64,000 nt of DNA from Caballeronia jiangsuensis (lineage in GTDB: Bacteria > Pseudomonadota > Gammaproteobacteria > Burkholderiales > Burkholderiaceae), in NCBI GenBank assembly GCA_000648925.1, contig JFHF01000002.1, forward strand, positions 310,001-374,000, written 5' to 3'. Made by a program: the position numbers and the translations under genes. The notes beneath the pieces were generated by a model. That model had not been told where the DNA came from and ran no database searches. It worked only from the letters and a program-made list of their open reading frames with translations. How positions within the stretch are numbered: the stretch's first letter is position 1; every line of letters starts with the position of its first letter. Below, one piece after another: positions 26,892 to 37,500 of the stretch.

Positions 26892-28729
26892 GTCCGCACC
26901 TCGCCGGTCTGAAAAGACAGCGCTTCCTGCAAGCCGTTCGATTCGGCGAAGACGCGATCCTGCCGCGCGCGCAGTTCATCGGCGGGCAATTGCGCAAGCG
27001 CGGCGCGTGCCGCTTCGGTCGCGACAGGATCGATCTCGCCTCCGTCGATGGCCACGCCGTACAGATCGCGCGCCATGCGCCCGGAGATCAGTCCGTCGAG
27101 CACATCCTCCAGGACCGCCTGCGGCTCGCGCTCCCAGGGCGGACCGTAGCCCGCGCCGCCCGCCGCGATATGACAGACCCGATCGTCGCGCCCGAGCGCG
27201 ATGACCGAACTCGGCATGCTCGGCAGCAGCACGGATTCGCCGTCGCGTGTGAGCAGATTGAACGACGGCGAGCCGTCCAGTCCGCCGTGCGAACCGGCGG
27301 GCCGATGCTCGCGCCGGTCCGAGCGCAAGCCCAGCGACGCGCTTTCCGCGCGCAGCGCATACGTGCGGCGCATCGCAAGTCCGCCGCGATGCTTGCCTGC
27401 GCCGCCCGAATCCGGCACGAAACCATACTCCGTGATGACGACGGGCAAGCGCGCCTCGATCAGTTCGACCGGCTGATTCGACAGATTGCCGAGCGGATTG
27501 GCGATGCCCTCGCTACCGTCGGACCGCCCGCTTGCGCCCCAGCTTCCGAGGATGCCGTCCGTGATGAGCCAGTTGCCCGCAGCGCCGCGTCCCGAGATCG
27601 ACACCACCGATGGACCGCCTTCGCCGAGCGCCGGCATCGCATCCGGCACGATCTGCGCAAACGCGCCTTGCAGCACGTCGAACATGCGATACGCCATGAT
27701 GCCGCGCGCCGCGCACGCTGCCGGCTCCAGCGGATTGACGATCGAGCCCGGCTCCGCGAACACATGCACCGGGCGCGAGAAGCCCTCGCAATTGGGCACA
27801 TCGACGCCGATCGCGCAGCGCACCGCCGCGTATGCGACCGATTGCGTCGTCGCGAACGGTCCGTTGATCGCGCCGGCAACCTGTGCATCGGTGCCGCTCC
27901 AGTCGATCGTCACTTCGTCGCCGGCGATCGTCACCCTGACGCGAAAGCGGATCGGCTTGGGCCGGTCGCCCAGGCCGTCGATGAAGTCGTCATAGCAGTA
28001 TTCGCCGTCGGGCATCGCGGCGATCGCCTGGCGCGTCAGCCGGTCGGCATAGTCGTGCAGCGCATCGACGAGCCGGGCGAAGCCGTCGGCACCGTATTTC
28101 TCGATCAGTTGCGCAAGGCCGCGCGCGCCCGCACGGCACGACGCGACCTGCGCGCGCAGATCGCCGCGCAGTTGATCGGGCATGCGCGAGTTGATTTCGA
28201 GCAGCGCGATCAGCGTGTGATTCGGCTCGCCTGCATCGAAGAGCTTGAGCAGCGGAATGCGCAAGCCCTCCTGAAAGATCTCGGTCGCGCCGATCGCCAT
28301 GCTGCCCGGCGCCATGCCGCCGATATCGGCGTGATGCACGATCGTCGCCACGTACCCTTCGATGCTTCCGCCGAAGAAGACGGGCTGGATCAGATACACG
28401 TCGGGAAGGTGCATGCCGCCCGAGGTGTACGGATCGTTCATCACATAGACATCGCCCGGCTGGCCGCTTGCGCCGAAGCGCTCGATCACGTTGCGCATCG
28501 CCGCGGGAAACGCGCCGAGGTGGATCGGCAGCGTGAGTCCCTGCGCGATCACGCGGCCTTGCCGGTCGAAGACGGCGGTGGAGAAGTCCATCGAGTCGCG
28601 CACGATCGGCGAATAGGCCGAGCGCAGCACGACGAGCGCCATCTCGTCCGCCACCGAGCCGAGCGCATTCTTGACGATTTCGAGCGAGATGGCGTCGTCC
28701 GGAGACGGCGTGTGCGTGGCGGATGTCAT
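26888..28729 (-). CDS. hyuB: Hydantoinase B/oxoprolinase family subunit
   Basis: 613 aa, spanning the whole HyuB domain. Motifs include LEIVKNALGSVADEM near the N-terminus, DPYTSGGMHLPDV (about 95-107), VHHADIGGMAPGSM (about 130) and the C-terminal AGGAGYGPPWERE. This family pairs with HyuA for ATP-dependent opening of 5-membered cyclic amides and imides such as 5-oxoproline, N-methylhydantoin and hydantoins. Related enzymes include acetone carboxylase and caprolactamase subunits. It overlaps hyuA by ATGA upstream and the racemase-like gene downstream. HyuB-type proteins are soluble and form heteromers with HyuA. The exact substrate cannot be deduced. Confidence 0.92.
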   Translation of the reverse strand: MTSATHTPSPDDAISLEIVKNALGSVADEMALVVLRSAYSPIVRDSMDFSTAVFDRQGRVIAQGLTLPIHLGAFPAAMRNVIERFGASGQPGDVYVMNDPYTSGGMHLPDVYLIQPVFFGGSIEGYVATIVHHADIGGMAPGSMAIGATEIFQEGLRIPLLKLFDAGEPNHTLIALLEINSRMPDQLRGDLRAQVASCRAGARGLAQLIEKYGADGFARLVDALHDYADRLTRQAIAAMPDGEYCYDDFIDGLGDRPKPIRFRVRVTIAGDEVTIDWSGTDAQVAGAINGPFATTQSVAYAAVRCAIGVDVPNCEGFSRPVHVFAEPGSIVNPLEPAACAARGIMAYRMFDVLQGAFAQIVPDAMPALGEGGPSVVSISGRGAAGNWLITDGILGSWGASGRSDGSEGIANPLGNLSNQPVELIEARLPVVITEYGFVPDSGGAGKHRGGLAMRRTYALRAESASLGLRSDRREHRPAGSHGGLDGSPSFNLLTRDGESVLLPSMPSSVIALGRDDRVCHIAAGGAGYGPPWEREPQAVLEDVLDGLISGRMARDLYGVAIDGGEIDPVATEAARAALAQLPADELRARQDRVFAESNGLQEALSFQTGEVRT

Positions 28730-30843
28730 GTGTTGTCTCCCAGCGTGATGACGATGTTTTCATGCGCGTCGACACGGGCGCTCGCGCCCGGCGGCACGAC
28801 GCAGGTCGAGTCGTATTCCTCGACGATCACCGGCCCGTTAAGCGGCCCGGCGCGCAGCGTCGCGCGCGAGATGACGGGCGTATCGACGAAACCATGCGCG
28901 GGACCGAAGTACGCGCGCCGCATCACGCGCGTTCCCGCATCGGCGCGGGCGCCTCCCGCGCGCCGCGCGTCGTACACGCGTGAGCGCTCCGATTTCAGGC
29001 TGCCGAGCACGCGCAGATTGACGAGCTCGACAGCATCGTCCTGCGATGCGTGACCGTATGTACGCTCGTGCTCCGCGTGAAAGGCGCGCTTCACTCCCTC
29101 GATATCGACGGCCTCGCCCGATTGCCACGCGAGCGGCACGGCGAGTTCATACGCCTGCCCCGCGTAACGCAGATCGAGCGAGCAGCGCAACTCGATGTCA
29201 TCGCGCGCGAGACCTTCTTCGATCATCTCGGCGCGGGCGCGCGCGGCCAGATCTTCGAGCGCATCGCAGAGCGGCGCTGCGGCGTCGGCATCGACCCGGC
29301 GGAACATCGTCTGCATGAATTCGTGCTGGGTCGTCGAGAACAGCAGGCCGAGCGCGCTGAACACGCCGGGACTCGGCGGAACGATCACCGTGCGCATGTC
29401 GAGCAGCGCGGCGATCGCGTGCACGATGATCGGCCCGTTGCCGCCGAACGCGAACAGCGCGAAGTCGCGCGGGTCGCGGCCGCGATACGTCGATACGGCT
29501 TTCACGGCGCGCGTCATCGTCGATGCGGCGATCGAGAACACGCCGTAAGCGGCTTCGTGCACTTCCGTGTTCGTCGGTTCGGCCACGTGCGCGCGCATCG
29601 CGTCGCAGGCTTTCGCGTGGTCGATGCGCAGCTCGCCGCCCGCCAGATAATGCGGATTCAAATAGCCGAGCGCGAGAACCGCGTCGGTGAGCGTGGGCGT
29701 CGTGCCGCCGGCATCGTAGGCAACCGGACCGGGCACGGAACCGGCCGAATCCGGCCCGACCTTCACGAGGCCGCCCGCGTCGATGCGCACCATGCTGCCG
29801 CCGCCCGCGCCGATCTCCGAGACATCGATGAACGGCAGCTTCACCGCATGGCCGCCGCCCTTCACGAGCTTGCTGCTCAGGTTGATGCCCGCGCCGACTT
29901 CATATTCCGTCGTGCGCGCCGGCTCGCCGCGCTCGATGATCGCGGCCTTCGCGGTCGTGCCGCCCATATCGACGGTGATGCAGTCCGCATATCCCGACGC
30001 CGACGCCACCGATGCCCCCGCGATCACGCCCGCCGCCGGACCGGATTCGATGATCGCCGCAGGTTTCTGCATGACGGCCGCCGCGCTCATCACGCCGCCA
30101 TTCGAATGCATGATCTGAACGGGCCCGCGCATGCCGACATCGCGCAGCCTCGCGATCAGCGAGTGCAGATAGCTCACCACGACGGGTCCGAGATACGCGT
30201 TCACCACGGTCGTGCTGGTGCGCTCGTATTCGCGGATCTCCGGAAGAATCTCGTGCGAGCACGTCAGATAGACGCGCTCGCCGAGCACACGGCGCAACAG
30301 GTCGCGAACGCGGATCTCGTGCTCCGGATTCGCATAGGCGTGCAGCAGGCTGATCGCGACCGATTCGATGTCCTGCGCCGCGATCCGTTCGGCCACCGCG
30401 ATGACTTCGGCATCGTCGAGCGCCTTGGCGACGGAGCCGTCGGCATTCAGACGCTCGTCGACTTCATGGCGATGACGGCGCTTCGCGAGCGGCGCGGGCT
30501 TGCGATACGCGAGGTTGTAGAGCATCGGCACGCGCAGCCGGCCGATCTCGACCACATCGCGAAAGCCGCGCGTCGTCACCAGCGCCGTGCGCGCGCCCTT
30601 GCCTTCCAGCACCGTGTTGGTGGCGATGGTCGTCGCGTGCACGAGTTCGGTCACCTGACGCGGCGTCGCGCCGAGCGACGCGAGCAACGCCTCCAGTCCC
30701 GTGACGATCGCCACGCCGTAGTCCTGTGGCGTGGACGACACCTTCTTCGTATGCACCACGCCCAGATCGTCGATGACGACGATATCGGTGAACGTCCCGC
30801 CGATATCCACGCCTGCCCGATAAAGTCTTTCTGACATGCTCAC
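28726..30843 (-). CDS. hyuA: Hydantoinase A/oxoprolinase family ATPase subunit
   Basis: 705 aa. An actin/ASKHA-like ATPase fold has the N-terminal GVDIGGTFTDIVVID, a HTTVATN-like HATTIATNTVLEG (about 70), the central VDMGGTTAKAAII and YLNPHYLAGGELRI, and FALFAFGGNGPIIVHAIA (about 465). The family couples ATP hydrolysis to substrate phosphorylation before ring opening. It is the first gene of the hyuA-hyuB-racemase operon. A perfect TGAATCGATTCA palindrome lies 38 bp upstream of its ATG, which places it in the regulon of the LacI protein encoded at 37570. The start at 30843 follows a GAGGCGGTGAGC ribosome region. Confidence 0.92.
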   Translation of the reverse strand: MSMSERLYRAGVDIGGTFTDIVVIDDLGVVHTKKVSSTPQDYGVAIVTGLEALLASLGATPRQVTELVHATTIATNTVLEGKGARTALVTTRGFRDVVEIGRLRVPMLYNLAYRKPAPLAKRRHRHEVDERLNADGSVAKALDDAEVIAVAERIAAQDIESVAISLLHAYANPEHEIRVRDLLRRVLGERVYLTCSHEILPEIREYERTSTTVVNAYLGPVVVSYLHSLIARLRDVGMRGPVQIMHSNGGVMSAAAVMQKPAAIIESGPAAGVIAGASVASASGYADCITVDMGGTTAKAAIIERGEPARTTEYEVGAGINLSSKLVKGGGHAVKLPFIDVSEIGAGGGSMVRIDAGGLVKVGPDSAGSVPGPVAYDAGGTTPTLTDAVLALGYLNPHYLAGGELRIDHAKACDAMRAHVAEPTNTEVHEAAYGVFSIAASTMTRAVKAVSTYRGRDPRDFALFAFGGNGPIIVHAIAALLDMRTVIVPPSPGVFSALGLLFSTTQHEFMQTMFRRVDADAAAPLCDALEDLAARARAEMIEEGLARDDIELRCSLDLRYAGQAYELAVPLAWQSGEAVDIEGVKRAFHAEHERTYGHASQDDAVELVNLRVLGSLKSERSRVYDARRAGGARADAGTRVMRRAYFGPAHGFVDTPVISRATLRAGPLNGPVIVEEYDSTCVVPPGASARVDAHENIVITLGDNT

Positions 30844-30880
30844 CGCCTCTTCATGTTCGACGCCGCCGAAAGCGCGTCAG

Positions 30881-30892
30881 TGAATCGATTCA
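30881..30892. promoter_or_regulatory. LacI-type operator upstream of hyuA
   Basis: The perfect palindrome TGAATCGATTCA (extended CAGTGAATCGATTCATT) lies in the 73-bp gap between hyuA and the porin gene. The same core recurs at 32148, 37373 and 37506. A run of eight T on the minus strand (30903-30910) just after the porin stop may contribute to termination, though no clear hairpin precedes it. Confidence 0.75.
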
Positions 30893-30916
30893 TTAAAAGC
30901 ATCAAAAAAAAGCCGC

Positions 30917-32086
30917 TCAGAACTTGTGCACGAAGCCGATGCTCGCCACCGCCTGATTCTTCGACGACGACGGACTCATCGTCTGGACCTGCGAAGCGAG
31001 CGTGCCGTCCGACGTCGCCGGCAGCGGACCGCCGACCGGGCGCGGAAACACACCGCCGCCGGCCCGCAACCAGATCACTTCCAGATAGACCGACGTGCGC
31101 TTGGAGAGGAACTGATCGACGAGCAGGTTCACCTGATGCCAGTGCACCTGCGCGGGCCCATCGGGGCCGCCGGTGATGTTGTCGCTCGTGTAGGTGTAGG
31201 CCGCGCCGACCAGCAGAGTCGGCGTGATCGTGTAGCGCACGTTCGCCTCGTAGTTGTTGAAGCGATAGTTGATGCCGCTCGTGAGCGACGTGCCCACGTT
31301 GTTGTAGATCGCGTTGCTGTACATCAGGCTGAACTTCGCGGGCCCGAAAATGTACGACGCGCCGATGCCCGCGATCTGCTCGCGCTTCGAGGTGATCGGC
31401 GCATCGCAGCACGTGATCGCGCCGCCGGTGTTGACCGTCGGCGTGGTGTTGACGCCGGGCCTGTCGTAGAGCGAATAGGCCGCCGCGATCGAGAACGGTC
31501 CCTGCGTATAGATGCTGCCGACCGACCACATGCGATTGTTCGAGAAGTCGCCGGCCGCGTTGCTGAACGCGTACATCGCGATGCCGGTAAAGCCGTGAAA
31601 ATTCGGCGAGGTGTACTTCACCGAGTTGTTCACGCGCAGATAGTTGTCGGTGTTGTCGTTGTCGTAGGGATGCGAGAACATCACGCCGCCCCACGCGCCG
31701 TTGGAGGTCATCGTCTGTAGCGTGCCGACGATGGCGTCGTACTGACGCCCGAAGGTCAGCGTGCCGTATTGCGCGTTGGTCACGCCCATGTACGCCTGAC
31801 GCCCGAACATGCGGTTGTTCTGGCCGAGCGCGCCGTTGACGGGATTGAAGCCGTTCTCCAGCGTGAAGATCGCCTGGGTTCCGCCGCCCAGATCTTCCGC
31901 ACCTTTCAGGCCCCAGCGGCTGCCGTACTCGCCGTTGCCCGTCAGTTGCACGGCGTGATGGCCGCCCTGATTCGACGACCACGTCAGCGCCTCGTTGATG
32001 ACGCCATACAGCGTGACGGAACTCTGCGCGTGGGCCGCACAACTCGCGCCCGCGAGCGCGAGCATGCCGAGCGATCTGATCTTCAC
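30917..32086 (-). CDS. Outer-membrane porin, OmpC/Gram-negative porin family
   Basis: 389 aa. A signal peptide (LGMLALAGASCAAHAQ, cleavage near residue 20) precedes a 16-strand-type porin sequence beginning SSVTLYGVINEALTW and ending VASIGFVHKF, with the terminal Phe needed for outer-membrane insertion. The constriction-loop region includes MGVTNAQYGTLTFGRQYDAI. Two Cys in GGAITCCDAPI are uncommon for the family. It lies between the hyu operon and the peptide ABC operon, with a LacI-type operator 61 bp before its start. It is thus probably the dedicated outer-membrane entry route for the module's substrate. Confidence 0.92.
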   Translation of the reverse strand: MKIRSLGMLALAGASCAAHAQSSVTLYGVINEALTWSSNQGGHHAVQLTGNGEYGSRWGLKGAEDLGGGTQAIFTLENGFNPVNGALGQNNRMFGRQAYMGVTNAQYGTLTFGRQYDAIVGTLQTMTSNGAWGGVMFSHPYDNDNTDNYLRVNNSVKYTSPNFHGFTGIAMYAFSNAAGDFSNNRMWSVGSIYTQGPFSIAAAYSLYDRPGVNTTPTVNTGGAITCCDAPITSKREQIAGIGASYIFGPAKFSLMYSNAIYNNVGTSLTSGINYRFNNYEANVRYTITPTLLVGAAYTYTSDNITGGPDGPAQVHWHQVNLLVDQFLSKRTSVYLEVIWLRAGGGVFPRPVGGPLPATSDGTLASQVQTMSPSSSKNQAVASIGFVHKF

Positions 32087-32146
32087 TGCTTCTCTCCAGA
32101 CTGGCGTCGCCGGTGGTCCGGTCGCGGCGACGATTGATGTGCGCGA

Positions 32147-32160
32147 ATGAATCGATTCAT
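32147..32160. promoter_or_regulatory. LacI-type operator upstream of the porin gene
   Basis: The perfect 14-bp palindrome ATGAATCGATTCAT lies in the 148-bp gap between the porin start and the end of the ABC operon. The core is identical to those before hyuA and the transporter binding-protein gene. Confidence 0.75.
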
Positions 32161-32234
32161 ATCGTGTGGATTTTCATGCAGTCCACCGAATGTCCGGGCT
32201 TCGATTCAGTCGCGTAGTGGGTTTGTTGCGCCGC

Positions 32235-33030
<796 letters not shown>

Positions 33031-33044
<14 letters not shown>

Positions 33045-33864
33045 GATTGCGGCCCTCCCCGGTCATGGCCTCGCGCGGCAGGCGCGGAATGCTGTCGATC
33101 AACTGGCGCGTGTAGGCGTGCGCCGGCTGCATGAAAAGTTGCGCGACTTCGCCGTGCTCCACTACCTCGCCATGACGCAGCACGACGGCGCGCGAACACA
33201 GCTCCGCCATCAGGTCGAGGTTGTGCGTGATGAAGACGAGGCCCATGCTCAGCTCGCGCACCAGCGAGCGCAGCAACGCGACGATCTGCGCCTGCACGGT
33301 GACGTCGAGCGCGGTAGTCGGTTCATCGGCGATCAGGAGCGAGGGCTCGCAGACGATTGCCGCCGCGATCAGCGCGCGCTGCTTCATGCCGCCGCTCAGT
33401 TCGTGCGGATAGGCGCGCGCCGCGCGACGCGGATCCCTGAAGCCGACCCGCGCGAGGATGTCTTCGATCTCGCCCGCGAGCGCGCGGCCACGCACCGGAC
33501 GATGCGCGCGGATCACATCGGCGATCTGCGTGCCGATCGTGAACGCCGGATTGAGCGCGGTGCCGGGGTCCTGGAAGATCATCGACAGACGCTTGCCGCG
33601 TAACTCGCGCAGACGCGCTTCGCCGGCCCGCGCGAGGTCTTCGCCTTCGAATACGATGCGCCCGCCGGTCACGTGCCCGCCCGAACCGAGCAGGCCGAGC
33701 ACGGCAAGCGACGCCACGCTCTTGCCCGATCCCGACTCGCCGACGAGGCCAACCGCCTCGCCGGCGCTCACGGTCAGGTCGAGACCGTGCAGCACTTCGA
33801 GCGCGTCGCGGCCTTGCCCGTAAGCGACCCGCAGCCCTTCCACCGATAGCAGCGCGCCGTTCAT
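33031..33864 (-). CDS. Oligopeptide/dipeptide ABC transporter ATPase (DppD/OppD type)
   Basis: 277 aa. Walker A is GESGSGKSV, the Q-loop is MIFQDPGTALNP, the signature is LSGGMKQRA and Walker B is LLIADEPTTALD. These are the standard OppD/DppD forms. The ATG at 33864 (MNGALLSVEGLRVAYG) overlaps the DppC-type stop as ATGA. A longer open frame reaches 34677 but runs antisense-like through the permease gene in another frame and has no domain support. Confidence 0.9.
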
Positions 33865-34832
33865 GCCGCACCTCCCTGCGTCGCGTCGGCCACGCGGCGA
33901 CGGCGCCGCGGATCGAGGATCGTGCGCATGCCGTCGCCGACGAGATTGAACGCCAGCACGCTCGCGAACACCGCCGCGCCGGGAAAGATCGAGACCCACC
34001 AGAAATCGGTGAAGATCAGCGCGCGGGAATCGGAGAGCATCGCGCCCCAGCTCGGCGTCGGCGGCTGCACGCCCAGTCCGATGAAGCTCAACGACGCTTC
34101 GACGATGATCGTCACGCCGAGCAGCAGCGTCGCTTGGACGAGCACAGGCGAGATGATGTTCGGCAGCACGTCGGAGAGCACGATGCGCGTTGCGCCCGCG
34201 CCCTGAAGACGGCGCGCCGCGACGTATTCCGCCTGCACCTCGGCCCGCGTCAGACCATACGTGAGACGCGCGAGACCCGGCGCGTAGAGCACGCCGATCA
34301 GCAACACGAGCTTCGTCTCGTTGGAGAGCGCGATGCCCGCGACATGAATCGTGTCCGTTCCCGTGATGCCGACGAGCGCGATCGCCCAGATGAGCAGCGG
34401 AATCGACGCGAGCACTTCCATCGCTTTCATCAGCAGCTCGTCGGTCCAAGTGCCCGCCTTGTAGCCCGCGATCAGGCCGATGGCCGTGCCGAGCACGACG
34501 CCGATCGCGACCGCCGCGAGCCCGATGGCAAGCGATGCCCGCGCGCCCCAGATCACGCGGCTCAGCATGTCGCGGCCGACCTGGTCGGTGCCGAGCCAGA
34601 ACTCCGCGCCCGGCGCCTGCAAACGATGGTCGATATAGAGCTTCAACGGATCTTTCAACGGCAGGAGCGGCGCACACAGCGCGACGCCGAGCAGCACCAC
34701 GATCAGCACGAGACCCACCGCACCGGTCGGCTCGCGCATCAGGGCGCGCACGAAGCGGCCCGCGCCGCGTGCGGTGGCGGTCATCGCGGAAGGCCGTTCG
34801 GGCACGGCAGGCAAGGAGGAATCGGCCATCAT
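33861..34832 (-). CDS. Peptide-type ABC transporter permease (DppC family)
   Basis: 323 aa. An N-terminal OppC_N segment (REPTGAVGLVLIVVLLGVAL) is followed by five further membrane helices. The ATPase-contact loop LQGAGATRIVLSDVLPNII lies near residue 215. Periplasmic segment features are LGTDQVGRDMLSRVIWGARA, the classic DppC motif. The start ATGATG at 34832 overlaps the DppB-type stop by four bases. It forms the pore together with that permease. Confidence 0.92.
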   Translation of the reverse strand: MMADSSLPAVPERPSAMTATARGAGRFVRALMREPTGAVGLVLIVVLLGVALCAPLLPLKDPLKLYIDHRLQAPGAEFWLGTDQVGRDMLSRVIWGARASLAIGLAAVAIGVVLGTAIGLIAGYKAGTWTDELLMKAMEVLASIPLLIWAIALVGITGTDTIHVAGIALSNETKLVLLIGVLYAPGLARLTYGLTRAEVQAEYVAARRLQGAGATRIVLSDVLPNIISPVLVQATLLLGVTIIVEASLSFIGLGVQPPTPSWGAMLSDSRALIFTDFWWVSIFPGAAVFASVLAFNLVGDGMRTILDPRRRRRVADATQGGAA

Positions 34833-35764
34833 TTGCGGTTCACCTTCGGGTCTAGCGCGCCTTGCACGAGGTCTGCGCAACTATTCGACACAATGAAAAT
34901 CGTCGTGATCACGAGCACGATCGCCTGCACGGCGGGATAGTCGCGCTGGAAGATCGCGGTCAGGAGCGCGCGCGACACGCCCGGCAAGTTGAAGATCTGC
35001 TCGACGATGAGCGCCCAGCCGAACATGTAGCCGTAGCTCATCGCGGCCGTGCTCACGAGCGACGGCAACGCGTTCTTCAATGCATAGACGAGGATGCGTC
35101 CGCGCGGCAGTCCGAGCGCGCGCGCCGTGCGGATATAGTCCTGCGAGAGCGCATCGACCATGTTCGTGCGCACGAGACGGCTCAGCACCGCGATGTAATA
35201 GACCGACATCGTCAGCACCGGCAGTATCAGCGAGCCGAGATGCGCGCCGATGCCATCCGCCCACGGCGCGAGTCCGCCGACCGGCAGCCAGCCCGTCTTG
35301 AGCGCGACATAGCGGATCAGCAGCAGCCCGAGCCAGAACGAAGGTATCGACAACCCTACGATCGCCGCGATCCGCAACACGTGGTCGGCGGCGCCGTCCT
35401 CTTTCAATGCCGCGATCGTGCCGAGCAAGATCGACATGACGAGCGTCAGCACGAACGACAGCGTGACCAGTTCGACGGTGCCCGGCAACGTATCGGCGAT
35501 CTCCGGCCCGATGTCGTTGCCCGATACATACGAGCGCCCGAAATCGAGCGTCGCGGCGTGCGTGAGCCACGTTCCGTATTGCGCGAGCACCGGCCTGTCG
35601 AGCCCGTGTTGACGGTTGAACGACGTGATCTGATCGGCGCTCGCGTCGCTGCCCAGCGTGAGGCGCGCGGGCGAAACGGGCGTCGCGCGGCACATCGCGA
35701 AGAGCAGCGCGCTCACGACGACAAGCAGCATCAGCGAGGACAGCAACCTTGAGAAGATTCTCAT
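34829..35764 (-). CDS. Peptide-type ABC transporter permease (DppB family)
   Basis: 311 aa with six membrane helices. The periplasmic sequence RQHGLDRPVLAQYGTWL and the EAA loop ARALGLPRGRILVYALKNAL (about 195-215) are DppB hallmarks. A short 10-bp gap separates it from the binding-protein gene upstream. It is part of the LacI-controlled uptake operon. Confidence 0.92.
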   Translation of the reverse strand: MRIFSRLLSSLMLLVVVSALLFAMCRATPVSPARLTLGSDASADQITSFNRQHGLDRPVLAQYGTWLTHAATLDFGRSYVSGNDIGPEIADTLPGTVELVTLSFVLTLVMSILLGTIAALKEDGAADHVLRIAAIVGLSIPSFWLGLLLIRYVALKTGWLPVGGLAPWADGIGAHLGSLILPVLTMSVYYIAVLSRLVRTNMVDALSQDYIRTARALGLPRGRILVYALKNALPSLVSTAAMSYGYMFGWALIVEQIFNLPGVSRALLTAIFQRDYPAVQAIVLVITTIFIVSNSCADLVQGALDPKVNRK

Positions 35765-35774
35765 CGCATATCCC

Positions 35775-37340
35775 TCATGCCCGCCCGACGGACACGCCGC
35801 CGAGCGCGAGCGAGAAGCCCGTGTTCACTTGGAAGCCCTTCACTTCGCTGCGCCAGAGATTCTGCACTTCCAGTGCGCCGATCCAGACCGCGGGCGCATC
35901 GCGCGCGATCGTCTGCTGCATCTTCACGAGCAGCGCCTTGAGGTCCGCGGGTTCGTCCGCGCCGTAGCTCTTGTCGATCAGATCGACGAAGGCGGGATTG
36001 TCGTAGCCGGTCGCTTTCCACAGGCTCTCGGTCGGACGGAACAGCGCGTTCAGAAGGTACGTCGATTCTGGCGGCGCGATGAAACCCGTCAGCACCGCCT
36101 GATGATTCCCGACCATCGCCTGCGAAATCATCTGGCCGAAGTCGAGCGGCCGCAGATTGGCGCGCACGCCGATCGATGCCAGTTGCGACTGCATGAAGAG
36201 CGCGGTGGTCGAGGTATCGATCAGATACGCGGGCTGCACATACAGCAGATCGAATGATGCGCCCGTCGCGTACTTCGAGCGCGCGAGCGCGGCGCGGGCC
36301 TTCGCCAGATCGAAATCGAGGCTCGCCGCGCTGGCCGCGTCGTACCACGGAGAATCCGGCGCGAACGGCATGCTGCTCGCCTTCACCGCGCCGTAGCACA
36401 GGTCACGGCAGATTTTCACGCGGTCGAGCACGAGAGAGACGGCCTGCCGGAACGCGGGATCGTCGAACGGCGCCTTGCGCGTGTTGAGGCACAACATCAG
36501 CGGACTCGTCGGCGACGGCCGGCTGTCACCCGCGATGCCCGGCGAGCGCCGAATCTGCCCGAAAAGCTGCGCGGGCGGCGCGCTGATGACCTGCGTCTGC
36601 ATCGACATCAGCGAAGCGAGCCGCGACGACTCCTCCGGAATGATGCGGAACATCACGCGCTCCCATTGCGGCTCGCCGCGACGCCAGTAATTCGGGTTGC
36701 GGCGCAGTTCGACGAAGTCGTTCGCCCGCGACTGCACGAAAATCCCCGGCCCCGTGCCGACGCCCACCGGCGCATGACGGAAGAAGTCGCCCGGATGCTG
36801 CTCGCGGCTGCCTGCCGGGAAGATGCCCATGTATTTCGACATGTAGTCAAGCAAGGGCCGATACGGCCGCTTCAGGCGAATCACGACGGTGTTGGCGTCC
36901 GGCGCCGTCACCGAATCGATGACAGTCCAGAACGCGCGTCGAAAAGCCTTGTGCGCGGGATCGAGCACGTAATCGAAGCTGTATTTCACATCGGCGGACG
37001 AAAACGGCTGGCCGTTCTGGAACGTCACGCCGCGCTCCAGATCGAACCGATACGTCAGACGGTCGGGCGAGACGGTCCATGCGCGCGCCAGTTGCGGCAC
37101 ACGCTGGCCGTGGACATCGATGCCGACCAGATTCTCGAAGATCAACTGGTTGATCGCCATCACGTCGTGATTCGGCTGATTGATCGGATCGAGCGTCTGC
37201 GGATTGCTCGGGATCGCGACCGTCAGCACGCCGCCCTGCGCCGCCAGTGCCCGCTGGCCGAAAGCGAGCGGCAGCGAGCAGCCAGCGAGCCCCGCTGCGC
37301 CGATTCGAAGCATCTGTCTTCGGGTTCTGTCGAAACTCAT
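35775..37340 (-). CDS. Periplasmic solute-binding protein, family 5 (DppA/OppA-like), Tat-exported
   Basis: 521 aa. The leader starts MSFDRTRRQMLRIGAAGLAG, a convincing twin-arginine signal, with cleavage after ALAA. The mature protein is an SBP_bac_5 binding protein (VAIPSNPQTLDPINQ, YRFDLERGVTFQNGQPFSSADVKYSFDYVL, cited by position about 75-110). GAGGAC lies 5 bases before the ATG at 37340, which supports this start over an upstream in-frame ATG at 37385. It captures a peptide-like or cyclic amide ligand for the DppBCDF-type transporter. Two LacI operators lie in its 229-bp upstream gap. Confidence 0.92.
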   Translation of the reverse strand: MSFDRTRRQMLRIGAAGLAGCSLPLAFGQRALAAQGGVLTVAIPSNPQTLDPINQPNHDVMAINQLIFENLVGIDVHGQRVPQLARAWTVSPDRLTYRFDLERGVTFQNGQPFSSADVKYSFDYVLDPAHKAFRRAFWTVIDSVTAPDANTVVIRLKRPYRPLLDYMSKYMGIFPAGSREQHPGDFFRHAPVGVGTGPGIFVQSRANDFVELRRNPNYWRRGEPQWERVMFRIIPEESSRLASLMSMQTQVISAPPAQLFGQIRRSPGIAGDSRPSPTSPLMLCLNTRKAPFDDPAFRQAVSLVLDRVKICRDLCYGAVKASSMPFAPDSPWYDAASAASLDFDLAKARAALARSKYATGASFDLLYVQPAYLIDTSTTALFMQSQLASIGVRANLRPLDFGQMISQAMVGNHQAVLTGFIAPPESTYLLNALFRPTESLWKATGYDNPAFVDLIDKSYGADEPADLKALLVKMQQTIARDAPAVWIGALEVQNLWRSEVKGFQVNTGFSLALGGVSVGRA

Positions 37341-37368
37341 TGATGTCCTCTGTGTCCCCGTTCCGGCT

Positions 37369-37388
37369 TTCGTGAATCGATTCACGAA
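37369..37388. promoter_or_regulatory. Perfect 20-bp LacI-type operator upstream of the ABC operon
   Basis: TTCGTGAATCGATTCACGAA is fully palindromic over 20 bp, the best-formed copy in the module. It lies 29 bp upstream of the binding-protein ATG, where a bound repressor would block transcription. Confidence 0.85.
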
Positions 37389-37500
37389 CGGTACGAGCCT
37401 GATGCTTGCACGTCAACCAGTCAAAAATAAGGAACACGCGAAATGCGATTCCACCGGCGAAATGCGATGAAAATCTGCCGCACGCCCTTCGTTCGTCATC

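Noticed and set aside
26882-29053. A 723-codon + strand frame over the hyu region
   Set aside because: It is antisense to hyuB and hyuA, whose motifs and overlaps are unambiguous. The composition is Arg/His-rich without motifs.
30900-30916. Rho-independent terminator after the porin gene
   Set aside because: There is a run of eight T, but no stable GC hairpin directly before it, so it is mentioned only within the operator entry.
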